A stretch of DNA of 64,000 bases from an uncultured Bacilli bacterium (lineage in GTDB: Bacteria > Bacillota_I > Bacilli_A > RF39 > UBA660), in NCBI GenBank assembly GCA_934132915.1, contig CAKPAK010000001.1, forward strand, positions 18,731 to 82,730. Direction: 5' to 3'. Every line of letters begins with the position of its first letter. Position 1 is the stretch's first letter. A program made the position numbers and the translations under genes. Shown piece after piece: positions 18,954 to 28,102 of this stretch. A model generated the notes under the pieces. That model worked only from the letters and a program-made list of their open reading frames with translations, was not told the DNA's origin and did not search any database.

Positions 18954-19910
18954 TCATTTCAAAGAAAGTTTCCTCATAAAAGCCCCTTCTTCTTCTTGAT
19001 TCAAAGAAAGAAGAAAATTTTCCGCGAATTTCTGTAAATCCGGTAATGGTTTCAAATAATCCCGAGACGACAACGGAGAAAAAAATTGATACGCAAAATC
19101 ACGATTCAACGTATTCGCTGAAACAAGAAAAGATTCCTTTTTTTTCTCTTGTTTTAAAATCATTCTAGTCAAATCGATCAAATAAGCATTTTGATGATCA
19201 ACAAAGACATTTAAACTCGATAAAAACCCATGATAACGAACAAATAACTTCCGAATATCCAAAGAACTCTTTCTTCCCAAGTCAATCAATAAATTCGTAA
19301 TATCATCACTAATCCCTTGCCCCATTACTAAAGTACCATAAACACTCTGAGGAACAGGAATATTATCTTTAAAATCAAAGGCATAAGGAAAAACAGAGGG
19401 ACCCCGTAAACAATAATCAAAATAAGTTTGTGAATAAGAAATACAAGAAGAGAGCAATTCTCCCAAAAAAGAAATCTTTTCAATATCTTCCATTCCCTGC
19501 ATCGCCATCAAAATCCTTTTCTCTAAAAAAGCGCCATTCGCATAAATACAAGCCAAATTATTTTCTAATACTTCCTGATAAAGTTGCCAATACAACGCCA
19601 AATTCGACTCTATTTCCTCCAAAGAATTAAACTTAAGATGATAAAGATCCATATCCATCTTTTTTAGCAAATTTAAGGCATGATAATACCTTTTTTGACT
19701 AAAAGGTAAATCCCGATAACCTCGCTCTAAAGTACCAAACTTTAAAATAGAATAAAGAACAATATTTCTATAAATATCCGTAACGTCTGTCTCATTAAAA
19801 ATTGTATCCAACCCTTTCTTTTCTTTAAAATAGAAATGACTTTCTAGCAAACAATCTTTCCTCCAACATCTAACATAAAGAGAAAAAAGAGGAGAAAAAA
19901 CATTGCTCAA
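18954..19910 (-). CDS. Hypothetical helical protein
   Basis: 318 residues, soluble, mostly helical, no recognised motif. It has several Tyr/Phe-rich hydrophobic helices (YRNIVLYSILKFGTLERGYRD, ALYWQLYQEVLE) and a middle region with LLSSCISYSQTYFDYCLRG. The frame opens with a TTG codon 6 nt behind AAAGATGG, since no in-frame ATG occurs before about residue 85; the true start is therefore uncertain. It lies 14 nt after murC and probably shares its transcript. Confidence 0.65.
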   Translation of the reverse strand: MSNVFSPLFSLYVRCWRKDCLLESHFYFKEKKGLDTIFNETDVTDIYRNIVLYSILKFGTLERGYRDLPFSQKRYYHALNLLKKMDMDLYHLKFNSLEEIESNLALYWQLYQEVLENNLACIYANGAFLEKRILMAMQGMEDIEKISFLGELLSSCISYSQTYFDYCLRGPSVFPYAFDFKDNIPVPQSVYGTLVMGQGISDDITNLLIDLGRKSSLDIRKLFVRYHGFLSSLNVFVDHQNAYLIDLTRMILKQEKKKESFLVSANTLNRDFAYQFFSPLSSRDYLKPLPDLQKFAENFLLSLNQEEEGAFMRKLSLK

Positions 19911-19924
19911 AACAAACCATCTTT

Positions 19925-21223
19925 TTATTTTTTCTCTTTTTCTAATAATAAATTTTTTAACTCATCCTCTAAAGAATGAATATCATTCGGACTCATGAAA
20001 GCAAAAACGGTATTATCATATTGACTTAATACTTTTGCATCAGAAAGAGTAAGTGCATGTGCCGTATCCAAATTATCAATAATTAAATGAGAAGTTACAT
20101 CTTTATAATCATCTTGTTTTTCCCGCGCTGGATGAATGGGTAAAATATAACTTTGATCGGCTTCTTTAAATACTTCTACCAAGTCTTTAGCAAATTCTTT
20201 CGTTCTGCTAAAAGTATGGGGTTGAAAGATAATGACGAAATGCTTTTCTGGGTATTTTTGTTTAATTGCATCTATAGTTGCTTTTACCTCGTTTGGATGA
20301 TGAGCATAATCATCAATGATAATGTTATTTCCTACTTTTGTCTCAGTAAATCTTCTTTTTGCGCCATGGAATTGTTTTAAGTTGCTGTTTACTTCTTCAA
20401 ATGGTAATTTTTCTTCTTTGGCAACAGTAATTACCGCTAGAGCATCTAATAATTGGTGATGACCAAATAATGGTAAATCAAAATGTCCATAATCTTCAAT
20501 ATCAAAAGAGATTCCTTCTTTACTATAGATAACATTTTTTGCCTGAACATCATTATTGTCACTTAACCCAAAATAAATTACTGGTTTTGTTAATTTCATT
20601 GTTCTTGTATAAGGATCATCTCCATAAGCAATTACTACCTTAGTAGCTAAATTAGCATAACTGGTATAAGCATCTACTACATCATCAATATCTTTATAAT
20701 AATCTACATGATCCAAGTCAATATTCGTAATTACTGCAATATAAGGATGATAAGCCAAAAAATGCCTTTGATATTCACAAGACTCCAAAGCAAAATAAGT
20801 ATTTTTCGCATCACCACATCCAGTACCATCCCCAATTAAATAGTTTATCCCCTCATCCCGAAAGGCAAGTGCCATCATATTCGTTGTTGTCGTTTTTCCA
20901 TGACATCCAGCAATACAAATCGTTTTAAATTGTTGCGTCAACATTCCAACCATCTCATTATATTCATAAATCTTTAAATTCAATTCTCTTGCTCGAACAA
21001 GTTCAACATTATCATCCTTAATAGAAGCACCCTTAATAAGGGTACACCCCTCATGAATATTATCCGCACAATACCCAAAAAAAGGAATATGATTACGAAT
21101 TAGCTCTGACTCAGTAAAAAAATGCTTTTCAATATCACTACCACACACATCATACCCCAACTGCTTTAAAATAACAGCAAGTGCACTCATTCCCGTTCCT
21201 TTAATTCCAATAAAATAATACAT
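19925..21223 (-). CDS. murC: UDP-N-acetylmuramate--L-alanine ligase
   Basis: 432 residues, near the family length. N-terminal Rossmann motif GIKGTGMSALAVILKQLGYDVCGSD binds the UDP substrate. The central P-loop IAGCHGKTTTT binds ATP, followed by ALESCEY and ITNIDLDHVDYY. The C-terminal domain has DDYAHHPNEVKAT and FQPHTFSRT. MurC adds L-Ala to UDP-MurNAc as the first step of the peptidoglycan stem peptide in the cytosol, evidence that this organism makes a wall. Its ATG overlaps the upstream stop by one base, indicating coupling. Confidence 0.96.
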   Translation of the reverse strand: MYYFIGIKGTGMSALAVILKQLGYDVCGSDIEKHFFTESELIRNHIPFFGYCADNIHEGCTLIKGASIKDDNVELVRARELNLKIYEYNEMVGMLTQQFKTICIAGCHGKTTTTNMMALAFRDEGINYLIGDGTGCGDAKNTYFALESCEYQRHFLAYHPYIAVITNIDLDHVDYYKDIDDVVDAYTSYANLATKVVIAYGDDPYTRTMKLTKPVIYFGLSDNNDVQAKNVIYSKEGISFDIEDYGHFDLPLFGHHQLLDALAVITVAKEEKLPFEEVNSNLKQFHGAKRRFTETKVGNNIIIDDYAHHPNEVKATIDAIKQKYPEKHFVIIFQPHTFSRTKEFAKDLVEVFKEADQSYILPIHPAREKQDDYKDVTSHLIIDNLDTAHALTLSDAKVLSQYDNTVFAFMSPNDIHSLEDELKNLLLEKEKK

Positions 21224-21720
21224 TATCTTCCCCTACCTTTCTCATTTTTCTCCTCATCTAAATAATATAAATCATCCTTCATCTGTTGCTTCAATAACGA
21301 TTGATAATGTTCTCTTTGCATTGCCTGATAAAGACAAACTCGAAGTTGACGAACAATCATCTGCAACTGACTCATCGAAAAATTCGCGTACGTATTTCCA
21401 AAATAATGAACATACCGCGTTAAAATATTCAATTTCAAATGTTCCGCTTGCATAATCGTAGCCTGAATTTCTCCACTACTACCCCCATCATCATTAAATT
21501 CTTCTAAAAGATGATAAAACCCACGCAATTTTACTTCCACCTTCTTACGAAGTAATTTTTCTTGAAGTGTCGGATTAACAAAAATAATCTTATGAACATC
21601 AATCGCATCTTCTATTTTCGTTTTAGGCATCACAGGAAATCCCTTAATTTTATCATACTCAAAATAAAGAATCTCCCCTGTTTTTAAATCCTTATGTAAA
21701 TAATAGTTCTTCCGTTTCAT
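21223..21720 (-). CDS. Conserved hypothetical protein coupled to murC
   Basis: 165 residues, soluble. The N-terminal half is beta-rich with KDLKTGEILYFEYDKIKGFPVMPKTK. The C-terminal half is helical (LQMIVRQLRVCLYQAMQREHYQSLLKQQM). It was not matched to a family. It lies 2 nt from trmD and overlaps murC by one base, so all three are on one transcript. That position suggests a housekeeping or envelope role, but nothing in the sequence identifies it. Confidence 0.75.
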   Translation of the reverse strand: MKRKNYYLHKDLKTGEILYFEYDKIKGFPVMPKTKIEDAIDVHKIIFVNPTLQEKLLRKKVEVKLRGFYHLLEEFNDDGGSSGEIQATIMQAEHLKLNILTRYVHYFGNTYANFSMSQLQMIVRQLRVCLYQAMQREHYQSLLKQQMKDDLYYLDEEKNEKGRGR

Positions 21721-21722
21721 CC

Positions 21723-22376
21723 TTATTCCCCATTTCTCAATTTGGTCAATCTTTCTCTTTGTTCACAACGCCATTTTTGAATATTTGCATGATGTCCACT
21801 CAAAAGAACACTCGGTACAGCCATTCCCCGATAAACAGCCGGTTTAGTATAAACAGGATAATCCACCAAGCCATCAGTAAATGTTTCACTAACCAAACTC
21901 TCCCCATTAATCACTCCAGGGATTAACCGCGTTACTGCATCCACAATCGCCATCGCCGGAACTTCACCACCCGTCAAAACAAACTCACCAATCGAAATTT
22001 GAACATCTACAATAGACTTAATACGCTCATCGAATCCTTCATAATGCCCACACAAGAGAATAAGATGCCGAACTTTCGAAAAAGCCATCGCTGTCTTCTC
22101 TTGAAATATCTCACCACCCGGTGTTAACATCACCACCAAAGAATCCTTCTCGCGAATATCCTCTATCGCGGCAAAAACAGGTTCACACATCAAAACCATC
22201 CCAGCGCCACCACCATATTGGTAATCATCAACCTGCTTATTTTTAAAAGGAGAATAATCTCTAATATTGTGAATTCCAATCTGAACAAAATGACCATCAA
22301 TTGCCCTTTTAATAATCGAGGTATCTAAAAAACCGGCAAACATCTCAGGAAACAAAGTTAATATATCAATCTTCAT
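21723..22376 (-). CDS. trmD: tRNA (guanine-37-N1)-methyltransferase
   Basis: 217 residues, slightly short for TrmD (about 240); the C-terminal domain is the trimmed part. Motifs: IDILTLFPEMF at the start, YQYGGGAGMVLMCEPV, LLCGHYEGFDERI, and SIGEFVLTGGEVPAMAIVDAVTRLIPGV, which forms the SPOUT knot binding SAM. It methylates G37 of tRNAs reading CNN/GGG codons to prevent frameshifting. The trmD-rimM order is as in many bacteria. Confidence 0.95.
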   Translation of the reverse strand: MKIDILTLFPEMFAGFLDTSIIKRAIDGHFVQIGIHNIRDYSPFKNKQVDDYQYGGGAGMVLMCEPVFAAIEDIREKDSLVVMLTPGGEIFQEKTAMAFSKVRHLILLCGHYEGFDERIKSIVDVQISIGEFVLTGGEVPAMAIVDAVTRLIPGVINGESLVSETFTDGLVDYPVYTKPAVYRGMAVPSVLLSGHHANIQKWRCEQRERLTKLRNGE

Positions 22377-22403
22377 AACTCACCCTCTTAACCATTACTT
22401 ACT

Positions 22404-22412
22404 ATTATACCA
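22404..22412 (-). promoter_or_regulatory. Extended -10 promoter of the trmD-murC unit
   Basis: Minus strand TGG-TATAAT, about 28 nt before the trmD ATG. No terminator separates it from rimM, so it may be an internal promoter. Confidence 0.5.
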
Positions 22413-22460
22413 TCAAATCAAAAACCATTAATCTTTTTACCCGTTTGTTTACAAAATACT

Positions 22461-22976
22461 TCATCTTTCTTTTTCCTGATAACAAGAAAAATCAAATAAA
22501 CCATCAATATCCTCTAAAATAATTCCTTGACGTTGATCAATTCGAGAAACAACACCTAAAACATAAGGAATATAATAATACTTATCCCCATTTTTAACCA
22601 ACAACTGACTCTGTTTCCCCGAAAGAATTCGTTCAACCTGTCCCATCACCTCACCACGAAAAAGAACATTCATTCCAATCAAATCTTCATCCAAAAATTC
22701 ATCTTTTCCAAGAGATAAATCTTGACGCGAAAAATAAACAGACAAACCCTTATACTTTAAAACCTCATTAATATTGGTATAACCCTTCATCGTAATCATA
22801 TCAAAATTTTTATGGACTCGGTAAGAAGCAATCACTTCTTTTTCTTTCATCTTCCCAATATAAATAGACATTCCCGGAACAAAAATTCTTTTCTTATACC
22901 GAAAATCAGACAAAATACGAACTTCTCCTCGAATTCCATGCGTATTCACGATTTTTCCTAAATAAATATATTCCAT
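22461..22976 (-). CDS. rimM: Ribosome maturation factor RimM
   Basis: About 171 residues. The N-terminal MEYIYLGKIVNTHGIRGEVRILSDF is the RimM signature. The C-terminal PRC-barrel appears as LIGMNVLFRGEVMGQVERIL and YYIPYVLGVVSRID. RimM binds S19 and helps mature the 30S head. It is co-directional with trmD (85 nt gap) and lies 8 nt after the rRNA methylase. Confidence 0.93.
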   Translation of the reverse strand: MEYIYLGKIVNTHGIRGEVRILSDFRYKKRIFVPGMSIYIGKMKEKEVIASYRVHKNFDMITMKGYTNINEVLKYKGLSVYFSRQDLSLGKDEFLDEDLIGMNVLFRGEVMGQVERILSGKQSQLLVKNGDKYYYIPYVLGVVSRIDQRQGIILEDIDGLFDFSCYQEKER

Positions 22977-22984
22977 CACTCCAC

Positions 22985-23716
22985 CTACTTATTATTAATT
23001 TCATACAACAAAATAGAAGCCGCAACACTTGCATTTAAACTCTCACAATTTCCATTCATCTTAATATACAAAAATTGATCACAAAGTCCCTCTATTTTTT
23101 CACTAATTCCTTGTCCTTCATTTCCGATTACCAAAGCAAAATGAGAATAAATAGCCGCTGTTCTAACATCCTCTCCATTCGTTACCTTAGTCCCAATAAT
23201 TTTATAAAATTTCTCTTTTAATTTTCCAATTACCTTCTCCGTATCCATAACCAAAATCGGAATATGAAACATCATCCCCTGACTAGCACGAACCACCTTT
23301 GAATTATAAACATCAACACAATCCGGACTACAAATAATCGTATCAATATTAAAAGCAACCGCACTACGAATAATTGTTCCCAAATTCCCAGGATCTTGAA
23401 TACGATCCAAAATCAAAACTTTCTCCCCAATTTCTTCCCTTACTTCCTTGCGATAAACAACCCCCATCACCTTTGAAGGAGTAGTTGTTGAACTCAACTT
23501 CTTTAAAACCTCTAAAGAAACATAAGTAATAGGAACATCCAAAGGAAAAATTTCATTTTGTTCCAAAATTAATTCCTTTAACAATCCTGCCCGATAAGCT
23601 TCCAAAACAAGATGCTTAGTCTCCACCAAAAATAACCCCTCTTGTTCACGATACTTCTTCTCTTGAAGACGTGCTAAGTTTTTAATATGTTCATTATGAA
23701 CAGATGTAATTAACAT
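22985..23716 (-). CDS. SpoU/TrmH-family RNA methyltransferase
   Basis: 243 residues. An N-terminal substrate-binding domain (NEHIKNLARLQEKKYREQEGLFLVE) is followed by the SPOUT fold: ILDRIQDPGNLGTIIRSAVAF, ALVIGNEGQGISE and MNGNCESLNASVAASILLYE, the three SpoU motifs. It transfers a methyl group from SAM to the 2'-O of ribose in rRNA or tRNA. The precise nucleotide cannot be deduced; RlmB-like or TsnR/AviRb-like members look alike. Confidence 0.9.
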   Translation of the reverse strand: MLITSVHNEHIKNLARLQEKKYREQEGLFLVETKHLVLEAYRAGLLKELILEQNEIFPLDVPITYVSLEVLKKLSSTTTPSKVMGVVYRKEVREEIGEKVLILDRIQDPGNLGTIIRSAVAFNIDTIICSPDCVDVYNSKVVRASQGMMFHIPILVMDTEKVIGKLKEKFYKIIGTKVTNGEDVRTAAIYSHFALVIGNEGQGISEKIEGLCDQFLYIKMNGNCESLNASVAASILLYEINNK

Positions 23717-23722
23717 CTTTCA

Positions 23723-24361
23723 TCAACTCCTTAACTTTTTACGAATTTCCCGATAATTGGGATAATACTTAGAAACATAAGCCCAAAATCTTTTCGAATG
23801 GTTTGCCTCTAAAAAATGGCAAAGTTCATGAACAATCACATAATCTAAACAATTCTCTTCATAACGAAGAAGCAAGCTATTCAAAGTAATCACATGCCTA
23901 GAAACATTACACACACCCCATCTTGTCTTCATCTTTCGTATCCGCATACGAAAAGGAGGAAGTTCTTCTTCAAATTGTGCAGCCCAATACTCTAATTTTC
24001 GAAGAAAAAGCGTTTGCATAAAATTAACTTGCCATTTTTCCAAAGAAGACATTGAAGAACAATAAATCATCTGCTGCGCCTCATCAACCTTAACGCCTTT
24101 AAACTCTTCCGTCAAAGAAATTTCATAATGCACACCCAACAAGAAAAAAAGATTTTGATTCCTCTGCTGTTGATAATCTCGTTCAATCATCCGGCCAATA
24201 ACTTCTTTTTTATCCTCCAATAAAGAAAAAATCCTCTGCCTTGACACGAACCGCGAAGTACAAACTTCAACCGTCCCATTTTTTACTCGAATATAAGTAT
24301 TTTTATTCTTCTTAAAAATTATCTCAACCGGATACTCATGATCTTGATAAATAAAATGCAT
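23723..24361 (-). CDS. YgjP-like (DUF45) zinc metallopeptidase
   Basis: 212 residues. The C-terminal half holds MKTRWGVCN, then IVHELCHFLEANHSKRFW: an HExxH zinc site plus the downstream His typical of the DUF45 / YgjP group related to SprT and WLM peptidases. The N-terminal half is the beta-rich domain of this family. It is cytosolic with unknown substrate. Of three consecutive ATGs, 24361 was chosen because GGGG lies 7 nt before it. Translation is coupled to the LemA-like gene, whose stop lies 2 nt upstream. Confidence 0.87.
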   Translation of the reverse strand: MHFIYQDHEYPVEIIFKKNKNTYIRVKNGTVEVCTSRFVSRQRIFSLLEDKKEVIGRMIERDYQQQRNQNLFFLLGVHYEISLTEEFKGVKVDEAQQMIYCSSMSSLEKWQVNFMQTLFLRKLEYWAAQFEEELPPFRMRIRKMKTRWGVCNVSRHVITLNSLLLRYEENCLDYVIVHELCHFLEANHSKRFWAYVSKYYPNYREIRKKLRS

Positions 24362-24363
24362 CA

Positions 24364-24888
24364 TCATTCCCCAAACACACAAAAGCGAGGGAATCGACTA
24401 ACTTTCTTAATGAAAAAAAAGATCTTTTTCTCATCCATTCGCCAATAAGCATGCACCATTTCACGATAACTATCCAAAGCATAAAATAATCTTTCTTGAC
24501 AAACTTGCGCCTCATTACGAAGAGATAAATACTCCGCATTCTTCTCTAACTTAGGATAAACCTTATCTAATCGATAAAATTCTTGATAAGTATTTTCCGC
24601 AAAAGAAAACGCCTCCACTTGATCCCCATCATACCGAAGTTGTCCAAGAACTTCTGCCGCATCAGTCAACTTCTTCAAATAATCCTCTTCGTGAACCAAA
24701 GATTTCTTCAAAAACGCACACATCAAAGAAATCAATTTTCTCTCCTCTTGAACATATTTTTGGACATTCTCAAACTGCGCCACCACTTTCCTCGATTGAA
24801 CCACAACCAGATTATAAAAATAAAGAAGTGCCAAAATAGCTAAAATCAAAACCCCAAACACAAAAACAATCACAACATAAGCATCCAT
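24364..24888 (-). CDS. LemA-like membrane protein
   Basis: 174 residues. An N-terminal membrane helix (about residues 5-28) is followed by YNLVVVQSRKVVAQFENVQKYVQEERKLISLM, which resembles the YNxLV...V..Q......R..LI..L start of LemA. The rest is a long helical bundle. LemA proteins are membrane-anchored helical proteins of unclear role, sometimes linked to metalloproteases. A metallopeptidase gene follows immediately, although of the DUF45 rather than the HtpX type. GGAGG precedes the ATG. The match is by pattern only. Confidence 0.6.
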   Translation of the reverse strand: MDAYVVIVFVFGVLILAILALLYFYNLVVVQSRKVVAQFENVQKYVQEERKLISLMCAFLKKSLVHEEDYLKKLTDAAEVLGQLRYDGDQVEAFSFAENTYQEFYRLDKVYPKLEKNAEYLSLRNEAQVCQERLFYALDSYREMVHAYWRMDEKKIFFFIKKVSRFPRFCVFGE

Positions 24889-24970
24889 AGCGATACCTCC
24901 TACCCCAATTATACACTAATCTAAATCATTTTACTAGATTATTTTAAAGAACACCCGCATATATTTTATT

Positions 24971-26263
24971 ATGAAAAATAACTTTATTAAATCAACCATT
25001 ATCCTAATCGTTGGTGGTTTTATCAGTAAAATATTAGGAATGTTAATTAAAATTATCTTAACACGAACCATCTCTACCAAAGGAATAGGCATTTACTCCT
25101 TAATTCTTCCTACTTTTAACCTTTTTATTACCCTCTCTAGTTTAGGCTTACCCATCGCAATCTCAAAATTAATCAGTGAAAAAAAACAGAATCATAAAAA
25201 AATCGTTCTACCTCTAATCCCATTAATTCTCATCTTTAACTGCTGTCTTATTCTTCTCCTTTTTTTCTTAGCCCCTTTTTTAAGTCATAAACTCCTTCAC
25301 AATAAAACAACCTATTACCCACTAATGGCAATCGGACTTACCCTACCATTCATTTCCATCTCCTCAATTTTAAAAGGCTACTTCTTCGGAAAAGAAAAAA
25401 TGTTCCCAACAACCATTGCCAATATAGTAGAACAACTCATTCGCCTCTTTCTCACATTTAGCTTAATCAAAAAATTAATGAATTACTCCTTAACTATCGC
25501 TATTACAGGAGTTGTTTTAATCAATATTTTAAGTGAAGGAAGTTCTATTCTTATCCTAATGCTTTTTCTCCCTCGAAACCAAAGAATCTCTCCCGCCGAT
25601 TTTAAAAAAGACAAAACCATCCTCAAAGAATTACTAGACATCAGCCTCCCCACAACAGGAAGTCGCCTCATCGGATCCATCTCTTATTTTCTAGAACCAA
25701 TTCTCTTAACCTATGTCCTTCACCTAGAAGGATATACCAGCAACTACATCACAATAGAATATGGCATCATCAACGGCTACGTCTACCCCCTTCTACTCCT
25801 TCCCTCTTTCTTTACCATGGCAATATCCAGTGCCCTACTCCCCGTAATATCTAACTCCTTCAGCAATCACAATTATACCTATACCAAATATAAAATTAAA
25901 CAAGCTATGATTCTCTCCCTCATCATCGGCGTCCCTTGTACCCTACTTTTCATGACCATTCCCGAATTTTTCTTAACTAAAATTTACAACACCAAAGAAG
26001 GAATTACCTACATCAAAGCAATAGCCCCATTCTTTCTTCTTCATTATATTCAAGGCCCACTCACAACCAGTATGCAAGCCATGAACAAAGCCAAAGAAGC
26101 CATGCTAGGAACCTTATATGGATCGATCTTAAGATGTCTCCTTCTTTTTATCACTTCTTATGCCCATATAGGCATGTGGGGCCTTTTAATTGCAACCACC
26201 GCAAACATTATCTTTACCACCATCCACCATTACTATTATGTCTTTAAAAAAGAAAAAAAATGA
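24971..26263 (+). CDS. SpoVB/MurJ-like polysaccharide flippase (MOP superfamily)
   Basis: 430 residues with 12-14 hydrophobic segments. The N-terminus (STIILIVGGFISKILGMLIKIILTRTISTKGIGIYSLI) and the GLPIAISKLISEK motif are typical of the SpoVB/MurJ branch of oligosaccharide flippases. These move lipid-linked precursors (lipid II or polysaccharide units) across the membrane. It is one of only three clear plus-strand genes and is divergent from the LemA-like gene. No Shine-Dalgarno is visible within 15 nt of the ATG, so it may be poorly or leaderlessly translated. Confidence 0.87.
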   Translation: MKNNFIKSTIILIVGGFISKILGMLIKIILTRTISTKGIGIYSLILPTFNLFITLSSLGLPIAISKLISEKKQNHKKIVLPLIPLILIFNCCLILLLFFLAPFLSHKLLHNKTTYYPLMAIGLTLPFISISSILKGYFFGKEKMFPTTIANIVEQLIRLFLTFSLIKKLMNYSLTIAITGVVLINILSEGSSILILMLFLPRNQRISPADFKKDKTILKELLDISLPTTGSRLIGSISYFLEPILLTYVLHLEGYTSNYITIEYGIINGYVYPLLLLPSFFTMAISSALLPVISNSFSNHNYTYTKYKIKQAMILSLIIGVPCTLLFMTIPEFFLTKIYNTKEGITYIKAIAPFFLLHYIQGPLTTSMQAMNKAKEAMLGTLYGSILRCLLLFITSYAHIGMWGLLIATTANIIFTTIHHYYYVFKKEKK

Positions 26264-26269
26264 ACGCAC

Positions 26270-26297
26270 AAAAAAAAGAGAAATCCATTCATTCTCT
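26270..26297 (-). terminator. Terminator of the rluA-like to ylbF operon
   Basis: Minus strand AGAGAA-N9-TTCTCT followed by TTTTTTT, overlapping the ylbF stop. Confidence 0.6.
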
Positions 26298-26622
26298 AAA
26301 TTTTACGATGAATATATTCTTCAATCTGATGACTAGATTCTGCTAAAATATCATTCAATTGATCCATTCTTCTCAAATATTCTTGATAAATTGGTTTACA
26401 ATTTAAAAGATGAACTTTTTCTTCAATCAATTGATCAATCTCAAGATAAGAAGAATCCCCAGAATACTCCAACTCTACTGATTTTTGCTGCAATAACTTG
26501 ATCTCATCCACTAATTGATGAATCTCATCATCCCCCTCAATTACCTGACCAATATTTAAATAATCCTGATACTCATGAGAATTCTGAATTTCTTGAAACA
26601 ATTCCTCTAACTTACTCTCCAT
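26296..26622 (-). CDS. YlbF/YmcA family protein (RicA-like)
   Basis: About 108 residues, all helical. LEELFQEIQNSHEYQDYLNIGQVIEGDDEIHQLVDEIKLLQQKSVELEYSG matches the YlbF/YmcA family, whose Bacillus members (RicA, RicF) join RicT to bring RNase Y to transcripts. In Bacillus ymcA also follows miaB (ymcB), so the neighbour supports the call. The start overlaps the miaB end by 11 nt; ATG 26622 is placed 9 nt behind GGAG. Confidence 0.8.
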   Translation of the reverse strand: MESKLEELFQEIQNSHEYQDYLNIGQVIEGDDEIHQLVDEIKLLQQKSVELEYSGDSSYLEIDQLIEEKVHLLNCKPIYQEYLRRMDQLNDILAESSHQIEEYIHRKI

Positions 26623-28036
26623 AAACAATTTCTCCATCCAAACTCCATGTTTTCACCTCAGTAATTTTAACCGGAACAATCTGACCAATAAACGAATTAT
26701 CTCCTTTCACATTAACCAGCTTCATCGTATCCGTATACCCCATCAACTTACCAGCTTTCTCGCTTTCCCCCTCAATCAAAACCAAAACAACACATCCCAA
26801 ATACTTTTGATTATTCTCTAAAGCATACTGATTGATTTTTTCGTTTAACCTTTGTAATCTTTCCTTTTTCTCCTCTTCACTAGTACCATCTTCAAAACAA
26901 CTAGCCGGTGTCCCCTCACGTTTAGAATAAATAAAAGTATAGGCCAAATCATACTTTAACTCATCCACTAAATCTAAAGTCTCCTGAAAATCCTCTTCCG
27001 TCTCCCCCGGAAACCCAACAATAATATCTGTCGTAATAGAAACATCAGGAATCATCTTCTTAATCTTATAAAACAACTCCCGATACTCATCTTTTGTATA
27101 TTTTCTTCCCATCTTCTTTAAAATTTTACTGGATCCACTCTGAAGAGGCAAATGAATATAAGGCATAATATTATCATATTTAGCAATCACCGCAATCATC
27201 TCATCAGTAAAATCCCAAGGATGTGAAGTCACAAATCGCACTCTCTGAATCCCCGTTTCAGCAACATCACGAAGCAAATCTGCCATTCCATAATGAAACT
27301 CCAGATCCTTCCCATAAGCATTTACATTTTGCCCAAGCAAAGTAACTTCCAAATAGCCATCACGAACCAAATCTTGCACTTCCTTCAAAATATCCTCTGG
27401 TAATCTACTCCTTTGTTTCCCTCTCGTATAAGGAACAATACAATAAGTACAAAACTTATCACAGCCATACATAATATTAATCCAAGCCTTATACTTAGAA
27501 TCTCTCTTAACCGGAATTCCTTCAATAACTTCTCCCTCAATAGAAAATACCTCTAACTCTTGTTTCCGATCCCTTAAAACATTCTTTAAATAAACAGGTA
27601 ACTGATAAAAATTATGGGTTCCCATTACAATATCTACCCAAGGAAATTTTTCTTGAAGAGTCAAAGCTACCCCTTCCTCTTGTGCCATACATCCACAAAA
27701 AACCGTAACAATATCCGCACGTGTTTCTTTCAAATGCTTAATTCGACCTAACATGCCCTGCACCTTATGATGCGCATTTTCCCGAATCGCACAAGTGTTT
27801 AAAATCACCACATCCGCAGAGTCCATCTCCTCACACTTATCATATCCCATCTCTTCCATAATAGCCGAAATATTCTCGCTATCATGAACATTCATCTGAC
27901 ATCCATAAGTATAAATACAGTATTTTTTCCCACAACCAACATTCTTCATCAAAGGAGGAACCGAATAAGCATCCCTCCGCACAGAAACACTTTCTTGTGT
28001 TCGCACCCTAGCATCCTTTATTTTTGGTAAATTCAT
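26612..28036 (-). CDS. miaB: tRNA-2-methylthio-N6-dimethylallyladenosine synthase
   Basis: 474 residues. The N-terminal domain has three cluster-binding Cys (TYGCQMNVHDSE, VILNTCAIRENA, FCGCMAQEEG). The radical-SAM motif is CDKFCTYCIVPYTRG (CxxxCxxC), followed by GYLEVTLLGQNVNAYG, and a TRAM domain closes the protein. It methylthiolates i6A37 of tRNAs using SAM and two 4Fe-4S clusters. ATG 28036 follows AGGAGTTGAG. It lies in the rluA-DUF1294-lepA-RNB-miaB-ylbF unit. Confidence 0.95.
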   Translation of the reverse strand: MNLPKIKDARVRTQESVSVRRDAYSVPPLMKNVGCGKKYCIYTYGCQMNVHDSENISAIMEEMGYDKCEEMDSADVVILNTCAIRENAHHKVQGMLGRIKHLKETRADIVTVFCGCMAQEEGVALTLQEKFPWVDIVMGTHNFYQLPVYLKNVLRDRKQELEVFSIEGEVIEGIPVKRDSKYKAWINIMYGCDKFCTYCIVPYTRGKQRSRLPEDILKEVQDLVRDGYLEVTLLGQNVNAYGKDLEFHYGMADLLRDVAETGIQRVRFVTSHPWDFTDEMIAVIAKYDNIMPYIHLPLQSGSSKILKKMGRKYTKDEYRELFYKIKKMIPDVSITTDIIVGFPGETEEDFQETLDLVDELKYDLAYTFIYSKREGTPASCFEDGTSEEEKKERLQRLNEKINQYALENNQKYLGCVVLVLIEGESEKAGKLMGYTDTMKLVNVKGDNSFIGQIVPVKITEVKTWSLDGEIVYGE

Positions 28037-28102
28037 CTTTCTCAACTCCTACTTCTTAATTAAATTTTTACTTGCTAAATAATTGTAATGATTAGAATAT
28101 TC

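Noticed and set aside
24971..26263. Horizontally acquired gene because of its opposite strand
   Set aside because: Base composition and codon use look like the neighbours, and the family is common in this kind of genome.
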